DNA of 15,650 nucleotides from NCBI GenBank assembly GCA_025937955.1, contig JAICQI010000038.1:1-15650 (forward strand), written 5' to 3'. Positions 1-6,247 of the stretch are shown here, piece after piece (position 1 is the stretch's first letter; the number at the start of each line of letters is the position of its first letter). Position numbers and translations under genes: made by a program. The DNA is from Pyrinomonadaceae bacterium (lineage in GTDB: Bacteria; Acidobacteriota; Blastocatellia; Pyrinomonadales; Pyrinomonadaceae). The notes beneath the pieces were generated by a model. The model had not been told where the DNA came from, searched no databases, and saw only the letters and a list, made by a program, of their open reading frames with translations.

Positions 1-3
1 ACT

Positions 4-27
4 GGGGTGGCCACGGAGGGCCACCCC
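4..27. repeat. Perfect 9-bp inverted repeat (REP-like palindrome)
   Basis: GGGGTGGCC (4-12) and GGCCACCCC (19-27) are exact reverse complements around a 6-nt loop. No T-tract follows on the + strand, so it is a poor intrinsic terminator in that direction. It lies 26 nt before the vertex-protein start. Short GC-rich palindromes of this kind are commonly dispersed between genes in acidobacterial and other environmental genomes, so a REP-like element is the best reading. Only one copy is in this window. Confidence 0.5.
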
Positions 28-53
28 TACAAAGAACCAAGAACAACGCTCAA

Positions 54-383
54 ATGTTTTTAGGAAAAGTCGTAGGCACAGTCTGGTCCACGAAGAAGAC
101 GCCCGACCTCGAGGGCGTGAGGTTCTTGATTGTGCATCCGTACGACCTCGACAAAGAACCAACGCGCAACATCGTCGTCGTCGCCGATCGCCTCGGCGCG
201 GGCACAGGCGAAATGGTGCTGTGCGCCTTCGGCAAAGCAGCGCGCTCGGCGATCGGAAATCAGGACATGTCGATCGAAGCCGCAGTGGTCGGTATCGTCG
301 ACCGCGTGGATATCAACGACACTCTCTCGGACGAAATGCGTGAAGCAGCCCGCAGACTCATACAAGAAAATGGCAGACCCTAA
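54..383 (+). CDS. BMC vertex protein, EutN/CcmL family (BMC-P pentamer)
   Basis: This 109-residue protein should form the pentamers that cap the vertices of a bacterial microcompartment shell. The N-terminus MFLGKVVGTVWSTKK followed by LEGVRFLIVHPYD is the hallmark opening of the EutN/CcmL family. The middle (VVVADRLGAGTGEMVLCAFG) matches the family's second conserved block (D..GAG.G..V....G.AAR). The C-terminal VVGIVDRVDI strand is also typical. Family members are usually 85-100 residues, so this one is only slightly long, with a charged helical tail (about residues 88-109). The ATG start is supported by the family N-terminus. No strong Shine-Dalgarno is visible. It is followed 30 nt later by the ACT-domain gene on the same strand, probably in one operon. 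The 5' end of the locus lies outside the window. Confidence 0.9.
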   Translation: MFLGKVVGTVWSTKKTPDLEGVRFLIVHPYDLDKEPTRNIVVVADRLGAGTGEMVLCAFGKAARSAIGNQDMSIEAAVVGIVDRVDINDTLSDEMREAARRLIQENGRP

Positions 384-413
384 ACAAACCGCCCCTGATC
401 ACTCCCTTTCTCA

Positions 414-869
414 ATGACCAATGAAGACCTGATTTATCGAATCACTCGAGCGGTTTACGACCGCTTGGGGAATGCGGTTGACGATACGACCGTCGAGCAA
501 CTGGTCACCGACATCTATAACCAGGTAAGAACGAACAGCACTCCTGTTGCGCCGGCCGATGGAGGCGCCATGCCATTGGGCGCGTCGGAAGGATCGTCAG
601 ACCGGATGGTGATCTCAGTGTTCGGTTTGGATCATCCGGGAATCGTCGCGGGCGTCTCCCAGATCCTCGGTGAGGCGAGTTGCAGTATTATCGACATCAA
701 CCAAACAGTGGTGCAGGGAAAGTTTGCGATGGTGATCATCGCCGACACCTCGCGCGCGCGTGAGAGCACGGCCGAGTTGAAAGATCGACTCCGCTTGGCA
801 GGGCAAAATCTTGGTGTTCGCATCTACGCGCAGCGAGAAGATCTCTTCAACGCGATGCACCGCATTTAA
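414..869 (+). CDS. ACT-domain protein (UPF0237 type) with N-terminal encapsulation-peptide-like extension
   Basis: The 151-residue product has an ACT domain at about residues 63-151. It opens with DRMVISVFGLDHPGIVAGVS and contains DINQTVV, ending with REDLFNAMHRI. That layout matches the UPF0237 family (S. pneumoniae SP_0238 type), stand-alone ACT proteins of about 90 residues that bind small ligands, often amino acids. The extra 60 or so N-terminal residues are unusual. Residues 1-19 (EDLIYRITRAVYDRL) can form an amphipathic helix, a second helix may follow (VEQLVTDIYNQV, about 27-38), and then comes a flexible Ala/Gly/Pro/Ser linker (about 40-62). That is the architecture of BMC cargo-targeting peptides. 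In other bacteria UPF0237 genes sit next to DUF711 genes, as here with one small gene between them. The family function is unknown. The ACT assignment is firm; luminal targeting is inference. Confidence 0.85.
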   Translation: MTNEDLIYRITRAVYDRLGNAVDDTTVEQLVTDIYNQVRTNSTPVAPADGGAMPLGASEGSSDRMVISVFGLDHPGIVAGVSQILGEASCSIIDINQTVVQGKFAMVIIADTSRARESTAELKDRLRLAGQNLGVRIYAQREDLFNAMHRI

Positions 870-877
870 AGCTCTTT

Positions 878-1246
878 ATGTCGGAACCTGAAATTGCACG
901 TCGTTGTAGCTCATGTGGCGCGTCGGTGCGCCAGCGTGCAATGTTCTGCCCGCAGTGCGGGAACCCGATTCCGCAATCGCATCCGCTTGAGACAGATGTT
1001 TCCAACACGATCATCGAGCACGCACCGCCCGCGGAAGCCGCCCCAACTCAGGCGCTCCATAGTGTGCCTGTTGTGCACAAACCTGCGGAACACAGTGTCC
1101 GAAGTCGAGTGGAGCACATACGCAAAGTTTCAAGTGTCGTGATCGACCAGGCGGCGTACGATCCCAGCCTGCGGTTCCTGCTTGTTGCGGCTGGGTTGTT
1201 CATACTGTTTATCGTGTTGCTCATCCTCAGCAAAGTAATCGGATAA
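878..1246 (+). CDS. Zinc-ribbon protein with C-terminal membrane anchor
   Basis: This 122-residue protein has two CxxC knuckles (C10-x2-C13 and C24-x2-C27) in RRCSSCGASVRQRAMFCPQC, a compact zinc ribbon of the kind found at the N-terminus of many bacterial membrane or regulatory proteins. A polar, probably disordered middle (about 30-95) follows. A hydrophobic segment (about 100-120, FLLVAAGLFILFIVLLILSK) ends the protein, giving a tail-anchored topology with the zinc ribbon in the cytoplasm. It starts 8 nt after the ACT gene, and its TAA stop shares a base with the ATG of the DUF711 gene (TAATG), so the two are probably translationally coupled. The function is not known. Within a BMC operon it could tether shell or cargo to the membrane, but that is inference. 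Confidence 0.75.
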   Translation: MSEPEIARRCSSCGASVRQRAMFCPQCGNPIPQSHPLETDVSNTIIEHAPPAEAAPTQALHSVPVVHKPAEHSVRSRVEHIRKVSSVVIDQAAYDPSLRFLLVAAGLFILFIVLLILSKVIG

Positions 1247-2607
1247 TGGAATACACCCAGGCCGAGATTCTTCAAACTGTCGCGATGACCGAGATGGAAC
1301 ATCTCGACGTGCGCACGGTCACGCTCGGTTTGAACCTGCTCGACTGCACCAGCGACTCGATGGCGGGAGTGGCGCAGAAGGCGGGCGACAAGATTCGTCG
1401 TATTGCAACACGCTTGGTGCCGACGGTCGATGAGATTGGCGAGCAGTTTGGCATCAGGGTAGCCAACAAACGTATCTCGATCACGCCGGTGTCGCTGATC
1501 ACCGAAGGATTGCGTGGCGACGTTGTGCAGGTCGCGCGTGCAATTGACGACGCTGCGGGTACGGTGGGTGTCGATTTCATTGGTGGCTATTCAGCACTGG
1601 TCCAAAAGGGCGCCACACCTTCCGAAACTCGGTTTCTCGATTCCATTCCCGAAGCGCTTTCAACCACGCAACGTCTATGTTCTTCCGTAAACGCGGCCAC
1701 AACGCGTGCCGGCATCAACATGGACGTGGTGGGCCATGTCGGCCGGCTCCTCAAGGACGCCGCGGAGCGAACTCGCGATCAGGGTGGATTGGCATGCGCG
1801 AAGTTTGTCTGCTTTGCAAACGCTGTGGAAGACAATCCGTTTATGGCCGGCGCTTTTCACGGTGTTAGCGAAGCGGAAGCCGTGATCAATGTCGGTGTCT
1901 CGGGGCCGGGCGTGGTCCATCATGCGGTCAGGCACGCCGATCGAGATCTCCCGCTTCAGGAGCTGGCGGAAACGATCAAAAAACTATCGTTCAAGCTGGC
2001 GCGTGCTGGTGAGTTAGTGGGGCGTGAAGCGGCACGACGCCTGGGAATTCCGTTCGGCATCATCGATCTCTCGCTGGCGCCGACGCCCGTCCCGGGAGAC
2101 TCAGTGGCCAACATCATCGAAGCGATGGGTTTTGAGCGGGCCGGCACTCATGGCACGACCGCCGCGCTGGCGTTGTTGACTGATGCGGTTAAGAAAGGTG
2201 GCGCGATGGCAAGCGGTTCCGTTGGCGGCATGAGTGGCGCTTTCATCCCGGTCTCGGAAGATGCCGGCATGATCGAAGCAGCACAGCTCGGAGCACTGTC
2301 GCTGGATAAGCTCGAGGCTTGGACCAGCGTCTGCTCTGTCGGAATCGATATGGTTGCCGTGCCGGGTTCGACCTCTGCGGAAACGATCGCGGCGATCATC
2401 GCGGACGAGATGGCAGTGGGAACGATGAACAACAAGACCACAGCCGTACGGATCATTCCAGTACCCGGACGCGACGTTGGTGAGATGGTGGAATTTGGTG
2501 GTTTGCTCGGCAGCGCGCCGATCATGCCGGTGAATGCCTTTTCATCCGCGGCTTTTATTCGGCGGGGCGGAAGGATCCCCGCGCCGATCCACTCGTTGCG
2601 AAATTAG
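1246..2607 (+). CDS. DUF711/UPF0210 family protein
   Basis: The 453-residue product matches the DUF711 (UPF0210) family in full length. Family traits visible are the N-terminal DVRTVTLGLNLLDC (about 21-34), the internal SVGGMSGAFIPVSED block (about 325-339), and the closing FIRRGGRIPAPIHSLRN (437-453). The biochemical role is unknown. From memory, the solved relative from S. pneumoniae (SP_0239) is classed structurally with the pyruvate formate-lyase-like fold; this protein has no glycyl-radical motif near its C-terminus, so a radical mechanism is not supported. The gene overlaps the zinc-ribbon gene by one base. The combination with a UPF0237 ACT gene upstream is a known pairing, but here both lie between BMC shell genes. 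No signal peptide is seen, so it is cytoplasmic or luminal. Confidence 0.88.
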   Translation: MEYTQAEILQTVAMTEMEHLDVRTVTLGLNLLDCTSDSMAGVAQKAGDKIRRIATRLVPTVDEIGEQFGIRVANKRISITPVSLITEGLRGDVVQVARAIDDAAGTVGVDFIGGYSALVQKGATPSETRFLDSIPEALSTTQRLCSSVNAATTRAGINMDVVGHVGRLLKDAAERTRDQGGLACAKFVCFANAVEDNPFMAGAFHGVSEAEAVINVGVSGPGVVHHAVRHADRDLPLQELAETIKKLSFKLARAGELVGREAARRLGIPFGIIDLSLAPTPVPGDSVANIIEAMGFERAGTHGTTAALALLTDAVKKGGAMASGSVGGMSGAFIPVSEDAGMIEAAQLGALSLDKLEAWTSVCSVGIDMVAVPGSTSAETIAAIIADEMAVGTMNNKTTAVRIIPVPGRDVGEMVEFGGLLGSAPIMPVNAFSSAAFIRRGGRIPAPIHSLRN

Positions 2608-2631
2608 TCACAAAGAGGCACAAAAATTATT

Positions 2632-2733
2632 GGCCGCAAAAAGGCACAAAAGCACAAAATGGTTGGTCAGATCCCCGCCGAATAGCTCTTCTTGCGATTC
2701 TTCTTTTTGTGACTTTTGTGCCTTTTTGTGGCC
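2632..2733. repeat. Large imperfect hairpin, GGCACAAAA family (copy 1)
   Basis: The left arm (2632-2659) contains GGCCGCAAAAAGGCACAAAA and the right arm (2705-2733) its near-complement TTTTGTGCCTTTTTGTGGCC. They pair over about 28 bp with one mismatch and one bulge around a 45-nt loop. Further GGCACAAAAA sequence just upstream (2617-2626) suggests a partial extra copy. The element starts 24 nt after the DUF711 stop and ends 36 nt before the BMC-H start, so it may end the upstream transcript. A shorter relative lies at 13737-13795. This is a REP/MITE-like intergenic element with no coding content of its own. Confidence 0.7.
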
Positions 2734-2738
2734 CATTT

Positions 2739-2747
2739 TGTTACTAT
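2739..2747 (+). promoter_or_regulatory. Candidate extended -10 promoter for BMC-H gene
   Basis: TGTTACTAT fits the extended -10 pattern TGnTANNNT, directly after the hairpin. Transcription would start near 2754, just ahead of a good Shine-Dalgarno, GGGAGG (2759-2764), 5 nt before the ATG at 2770. No convincing -35 box lies at 16-18 nt; TTGTGC (2716-2721) is 20 nt away. The site is predicted from sequence only. It would let the shell gene be expressed separately from the genes before the hairpin. Confidence 0.35.
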
Positions 2748-2769
2748 CGTGGCCTGATGGGAGGTTTTG

Positions 2770-3093
2770 ATGCCTGAAGCACTCGGAATGGTCGAATGTC
2801 GTGGCCTGGTGGCGATGATTGAAGCTGCCGACGCGATGGTTAAATCCGCGAACGTTCGCCTCGTCGGTTGGGAAAAGATCGATGCCGGCCTGGTCACGGC
2901 GATCGTGCGTGGCGATGTGGCCGCTGTCCGTAGCGCTGTCGATGCTGGTGCGGCTGCCGGAAAGCGCGTCGGCGAAGTAGTCGCAACACACGTTATCCCT
3001 CAACCCCATTCGGATGTAGATCTCGGTTTACCCGTTTTGACCACAGGCGAGACTACCCGTAAGAAGATTAGCGGTTCCGTAAAAGCCAAGTAG
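2770..3093 (+). CDS. BMC shell protein, hexameric BMC-H (PduA/CcmK type)
   Basis: The 107-residue product carries a single BMC domain, forming hexamers that tile the facets of a microcompartment shell. ALGMVECRG, MIEAADAMVKSANV, GDVAAVRSAVDAG and VGEVVATHVIPQPHSDVD follow the PduA/EutM pattern closely over residues 1-88. ATG 2770 is chosen over an in-frame TTG at 2767 because GGGAGG (2759-2764) is well spaced from it and family members begin shortly before ALGM. The pore loop reads KIDAG where PduA has KIGSG, so the pore is more acidic. A basic tail of about 17 residues (TTGETTRKKISGSVKAK) extends past the normal end. Only one BMC-H and one BMC-P are in the window; further shell or enzyme genes probably lie to the left. 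Confidence 0.93.
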   Translation: MPEALGMVECRGLVAMIEAADAMVKSANVRLVGWEKIDAGLVTAIVRGDVAAVRSAVDAGAAAGKRVGEVVATHVIPQPHSDVDLGLPVLTTGETTRKKISGSVKAK

Positions 3094-3177
3094 TAGCGTC
3101 TCTCCTTCGGTTCCCCGCAATTAATCCCCCCTGCAATTATTTCGTCTTAAATTCATCTACCGTGGGGGAGATTATCG

Positions 3178-3654
3178 ATGCCGCGAAAAAGAAATATTGT
3201 GAGCACATTGCTCGAGAGGTTTTCTTACCAGGCCACAAGGGCCACTGGGACATCGCTCGCTTTTATGCTCGCCGTGACAGTGATCGTAGTCTGGGCCATC
3301 ACTGGACCACTCTTTGGTTTTTCTGACACGTGGCAGCTAGTGATCAATACGGGCACCACCATTGTCACTTTCCTGATGGTGTTTCTAATTCAGCGCGCGC
3401 AGAACAAAGACGCGCTCGCCATTCATCTCAAGCTCAACGAGATCGTCGCGGCCATGGAGGGCGCCAGCAATCGTTTGATCGACGTGGAGGATTTGAGCGA
3501 GCCCGAAATTGATGCGCTGCGCAGCTACTACAAGAGACTAATTGATCTGGCGCGAGAGGATGACGTCCTCACCATGACGCACTCGATCGAAGAGGCGGCC
3601 GAAAGACACGGGTACAAGTACAAGAAACCGAAGCCCAAAACAGCCGCGGATTAG
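3178..3654 (+). CDS. Low-affinity iron permease family protein
   Basis: This 158-residue membrane protein belongs to the small bacterial group related to fungal Fet4 (Pfam Iron_permease). Two transmembrane segments are visible: about 25-46 (LAFMLAVTVIVVWAITGPLF) and about 51-72 (LVINTGTTIVTFLMVFLIQR). The latter is followed by the hallmark IQRAQNKDALAIHLKLNE. The C-terminal half is a charged cytoplasmic helical region ending in a Lys-rich tail. GGGGGAG (3164-3170) lies 7 nt before the ATG. Bacterial members are annotated by homology only, and iron transport has not been shown for most of them. The gene follows the shell gene by 84 nt and may be transcribed on its own. A link to the microcompartment is not evident. 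Confidence 0.85.
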   Translation: MPRKRNIVSTLLERFSYQATRATGTSLAFMLAVTVIVVWAITGPLFGFSDTWQLVINTGTTIVTFLMVFLIQRAQNKDALAIHLKLNEIVAAMEGASNRLIDVEDLSEPEIDALRSYYKRLIDLAREDDVLTMTHSIEEAAERHGYKYKKPKPKTAAD

Positions 3655-3658
3655 CGCC

Positions 3659-3684
3659 GATAAAAAGCGCGGATTTGATCCGCG
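3659..3684 (-). terminator. Intrinsic terminator for the VWA gene (minus strand)
   Basis: Read on the minus strand, CGCGGAT-CAA-ATCCGCG (3684-3668) forms a 7-bp GC-rich stem with a 3-nt loop and is followed by GCTTTTTATC. This is a classic Rho-independent terminator about 34 nt after the VWA stop. On the + strand no T-tract follows, so it should act mainly on the minus-strand gene. The flanking wording (ATCCGCGTCAATC...ATCCG...ATCCGCGG, 3678-3717) resembles dispersed intergenic repeats and may be one. Confidence 0.65.
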
Positions 3685-3717
3685 TCAATCGTGTATTCCA
3701 ATCCGTTTTATCCGCGG

Positions 3718-5001
3718 TTACGGTTTCTTGTTAGGGGTAGCAGTGCCGGGCATCCTCACGGCCGGCGGGCGTGGACCGCCGCCCTGGCTTTCCTTGCGCG
3801 CGAGGCGTCCGGTTCGCGTCAGCGCGATCCGTTTTTCGGAGGAGTCGGAAGGCTGGTCCACCGTGACCTTGATCGCGCGATAGGTGCCATCCTGCTCTTT
3901 GTTTGTGGGGTTGTAGGCGATCACGTACTGGGTTCGTAGATCCCTGATAATCTCATTCGCGATCTGAGGCAGCTCGGAGATCGACTCCGGAAAAAAAGCG
4001 CGACCACCCGTCTCGCTGGCGAGCTTCTTAATCAGGTTGACTGCTTTTTCGCGAGGGCTCTTGCGGATCAAGCCAGCCTCTTTCTCCAGCTCGTTAACGA
4101 ACCCGATCACGAAGATCTGAACGTCTTCCTCACGCAATCGCGCGAAAAGTTGCTCCTGCTTGTAAAAGCTGTTGCGGTCTTCACCGTCAGTGATGACGAT
4201 GAGCGCGCGACGTCGACGATCGCCTTCATCGCCCTTCTTGTACTCGGAAACGTGTTCGGCGGAAAGATAAACCGCATCGATAACTGCTGTCTGTCCACCT
4301 TCTACGTAAAAACTATCCAAACCATCCAGCAACTGCTCTTTGCTCGCAGTGAAATCCTGGACCGTCTCGATCTTGTCGCTACTGATGAACCGCACGAGAA
4401 AAGTCTCGTCGCCAGGCTTGTTGGCATTGATGATCGTCTTGCCGGCGTCGATAACGCTTTGCAACTGCGAACGCAGCGAGCCGGACGTATCGACGGCGAG
4501 GCCATAGCTGATCGGAACCTCTTCGCGCGTGAACGATTCGATCCTCTGCGCCACACCGTCCTCAAAAACGTGAAAAGCACCCTCCGGGACGTTGTTAATC
4601 GGCCGGTTATTACGATCGATCACGCGCACGTGAAGTTGGACCAGTTCGGCGTTGATGCGAATGGTACTTTCCGCGTCGATCTCTTCAGGTGGAGTCGGCG
4701 TCGGCGTTGGCTTCAGACGCGGTGGCGGTGGCGGATCACCGAGGGTCGGCGCTGTTCGATCGCCTTGGGCCGGTCGTGTGGTTTGTGGCGTCGGGGTCGT
4801 TGTTGGGACCGGCTGAGCGGGAGTGGTGGCAGGTGAAGGCGACGGCTGCTGTGCGGGTTGCGTGCTACGGGGCCGCTCCTGGCTCACGAGGTTAATGTCA
4901 CTGCCCGCCCTCACGCTGGAGCCAAAGACCAGTCCCAGGACGATCAAACAGCAGATCGCCAACACACCAGTTCGCCTCAGGTTCTGCTCACTAAACAACA
5001 C
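3718..5001 (-). CDS. Exported VWA-domain protein (VWFA-related acidobacterial family)
   Basis: The 427-residue product has a Sec signal peptide (about 1-32, hydrophobic core LAICCLIVLGLVFG, likely cut after SVRA). A Pro/Thr/Gln-rich linker (about 43-106) follows, then a conserved beta region with VRVIDRNNRPI and FHVFEDG (about 110-160), and a VWA domain with MIDAS motif DTSGS (171-175). The last 60 or so residues (RTQYVIAYNPTNKEQDGTYR) match the end of the acidobacterial VWFA-related family. VWA domains bind ligands through a metal ion; no partner is known. GTG 5001 is chosen because AGGAG (5010-5014) lies 8 nt ahead. The longer in-frame TTG at 5025 falls inside the predicted -10 box. A paralogue lies upstream on the same strand. 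Confidence 0.87.
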   Translation of the reverse strand: MLFSEQNLRRTGVLAICCLIVLGLVFGSSVRAGSDINLVSQERPRSTQPAQQPSPSPATTPAQPVPTTTPTPQTTRPAQGDRTAPTLGDPPPPPRLKPTPTPTPPEEIDAESTIRINAELVQLHVRVIDRNNRPINNVPEGAFHVFEDGVAQRIESFTREEVPISYGLAVDTSGSLRSQLQSVIDAGKTIINANKPGDETFLVRFISSDKIETVQDFTASKEQLLDGLDSFYVEGGQTAVIDAVYLSAEHVSEYKKGDEGDRRRRALIVITDGEDRNSFYKQEQLFARLREEDVQIFVIGFVNELEKEAGLIRKSPREKAVNLIKKLASETGGRAFFPESISELPQIANEIIRDLRTQYVIAYNPTNKEQDGTYRAIKVTVDQPSDSSEKRIALTRTGRLARKESQGGGPRPPAVRMPGTATPNKKP

Positions 5002-5024
5002 CCAACTGACTCCTCTCAAGCCCA

Positions 5025-5052
5025 AATATAGTCAGGATTGCGCGATACTCAA
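5025..5052 (-). promoter_or_regulatory. Sigma-70-type promoter for the 427-aa VWA gene
   Basis: On the minus strand TTGAGT (5052-5047) and TATATT (5030-5025) are spaced by 16 nt, matching -35 and -10 boxes at 4/6 and 5/6 positions. Transcription would begin near 5018, leaving a very short leader that starts about at the Shine-Dalgarno (5016-5010). This supports the GTG start at 5001 and separates the gene from its upstream paralogue. Confidence 0.55.
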
Positions 5053-5209
5053 AACGCTCCACGAACCCAGCAATCGGGACGGGAGCGTCGTTACTGCCTT
5101 TCATAAAACTACGAACGCGCAAGGCTGGGGCAACAAATGCAGCCACTAGACGCACACGTGCAAAGATGCTCAGGAACTGAGCCTGCGTTGCCGAAAGCCT
5201 CTTTTGAAT

Positions 5210-6247
5210 TCATTGCGCTCGCACACCGGCGGTGGCGTAGTAGCCTTCCTTCGAGCGAACGAACAACCGCGGCAGGCCCCGAGGCGGGGTAACCTTAACT
5301 TTCACCTTGTGCCACTTGCCGTCGTTTGCGAAGGATTCGGGTTTGTACCCGATCGAATACTGGTGCCGCAATTCCAGTGCAATCTGCTCGAAAATGTCGT
5401 CCATTTCCGCCGCAGAGCGCGGGAAGAACGCCTTGCCTCCGGAGACGCCCGCAAGCTCGTCGAGAATTCCCTGGCCTTCCATGCCCATGGCGCTGCCGGC
5501 GTCGCTGCCGCTCAGAATGCCGATGCCGTAGAGCGTCACGTCTGACTCTTTCAGCAGCTTCCGAAGTTCGTTGAAGGTGTACCGGGAATCGTTATCCTGC
5601 CCGTCGCTGATGAGCAAAAGTGCGCGTTTCGCATGTGAGCCGCGTTGCACTTTTTCGACGCCGAGATAGCACGCATCGTAGAGTGCCGTCTGGCTCTTGG
5701 TCTCGACAAACGTCAGCTTGTTAAGAATCGAATCGCCGTCGCGTGTTTTATCGAGGAGTAACTGTGCCCGGGAATTGAAAGCAATCAGGAAATACTCGTC
5801 GGAGTCGTGGCTGGTTTGAATGAACTTGGCCAGGGCGTCGCGCGCGCGTTTCACTTTGTCGCCGCTCATCGAGCCGGAGACGTCGAAGATAACTCCGACT
5901 GAAACCGGTGAGTCGTCGTCGCTGAAATAGGTGATCTCCTGCTGTTGCTTGTTGTCGAAAACGGCGAATGCGCTCTTGCTCAGTCCTGATACGTAACGTC
6001 CGTAGGTGTCAGTGACGGTCACTGTCAACGTGATCAGATCGGTGTTGGTGATAAGCGATTTATCGTCGAGTTCCGTGCCGAGTTTCTGATCCTTCGCCTT
6101 CTGCGCAGGGATTTGAGTGGCGGCAGCGGACTTCTCCTGGGTTGCAGGCTCCTGGCTTTGCACAGTCAGTGCCAGAAAAACTGTCACAGTGACTAGCGAG
6201 ATAGAAGCCGCCGTTATTTTGGTGGCGTAACGAGTCGGAAAATACAT
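5210..6247 (-). CDS. Exported VWA-domain protein (VWFA-related acidobacterial family), paralogue
   Basis: The 345-residue product has an N-terminal signal peptide (about 1-31, core ISLVTVTVFLALTV). A short Gln/Lys/Ala-rich spacer (32-60) and a conserved TVTDTYGRYVSGL / FAVFDNKQQQEITYF region (about 70-107) follow, then a VWA domain with intact MIDAS DVSGSMS (122-128). The ending LRHQYSIGYKPE...WHKVKVKVTPP is diagnostic of the acidobacterial VWFA-related family. It is shorter than its neighbour because it lacks the long proline-rich linker. The ATG is preceded by GGGGGTGA, a strong ribosome site. It reads in the same direction as the 427-aa paralogue, about 210 nt apart, so the pair likely arose by tandem duplication. 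Envelope location is expected; ligand unknown. Confidence 0.87.
   Translation of the reverse strand: MYFPTRYATKITAASISLVTVTVFLALTVQSQEPATQEKSAAATQIPAQKAKDQKLGTELDDKSLITNTDLITLTVTVTDTYGRYVSGLSKSAFAVFDNKQQQEITYFSDDDSPVSVGVIFDVSGSMSGDKVKRARDALAKFIQTSHDSDEYFLIAFNSRAQLLLDKTRDGDSILNKLTFVETKSQTALYDACYLGVEKVQRGSHAKRALLLISDGQDNDSRYTFNELRKLLKESDVTLYGIGILSGSDAGSAMGMEGQGILDELAGVSGGKAFFPRSAAEMDDIFEQIALELRHQYSIGYKPESFANDGKWHKVKVKVTPPRGLPRLFVRSKEGYYATAGVRAQ

Noticed and set aside
60..365. 101-codon minus-strand frame opposite the vertex-protein gene
   Set aside because: The EutN/CcmL reading on the plus strand is unambiguous; the His/Asp-rich antisense product looks like a shadow.
2534..3009. Small open frames over the 2608-2769 spacer on both strands
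   Set aside because: They read through the palindromic arms or the neighbouring genes in the wrong frame, and the residues (Lys/His/Ser-rich repeats) come from the repeat sequence.
4150..4836. 228-codon plus-strand frame inside the 427-aa VWA gene
   Set aside because: The opposite strand codes for a clear signal peptide, linker and MIDAS domain. This frame gives an Arg/Trp-rich sequence without family features.
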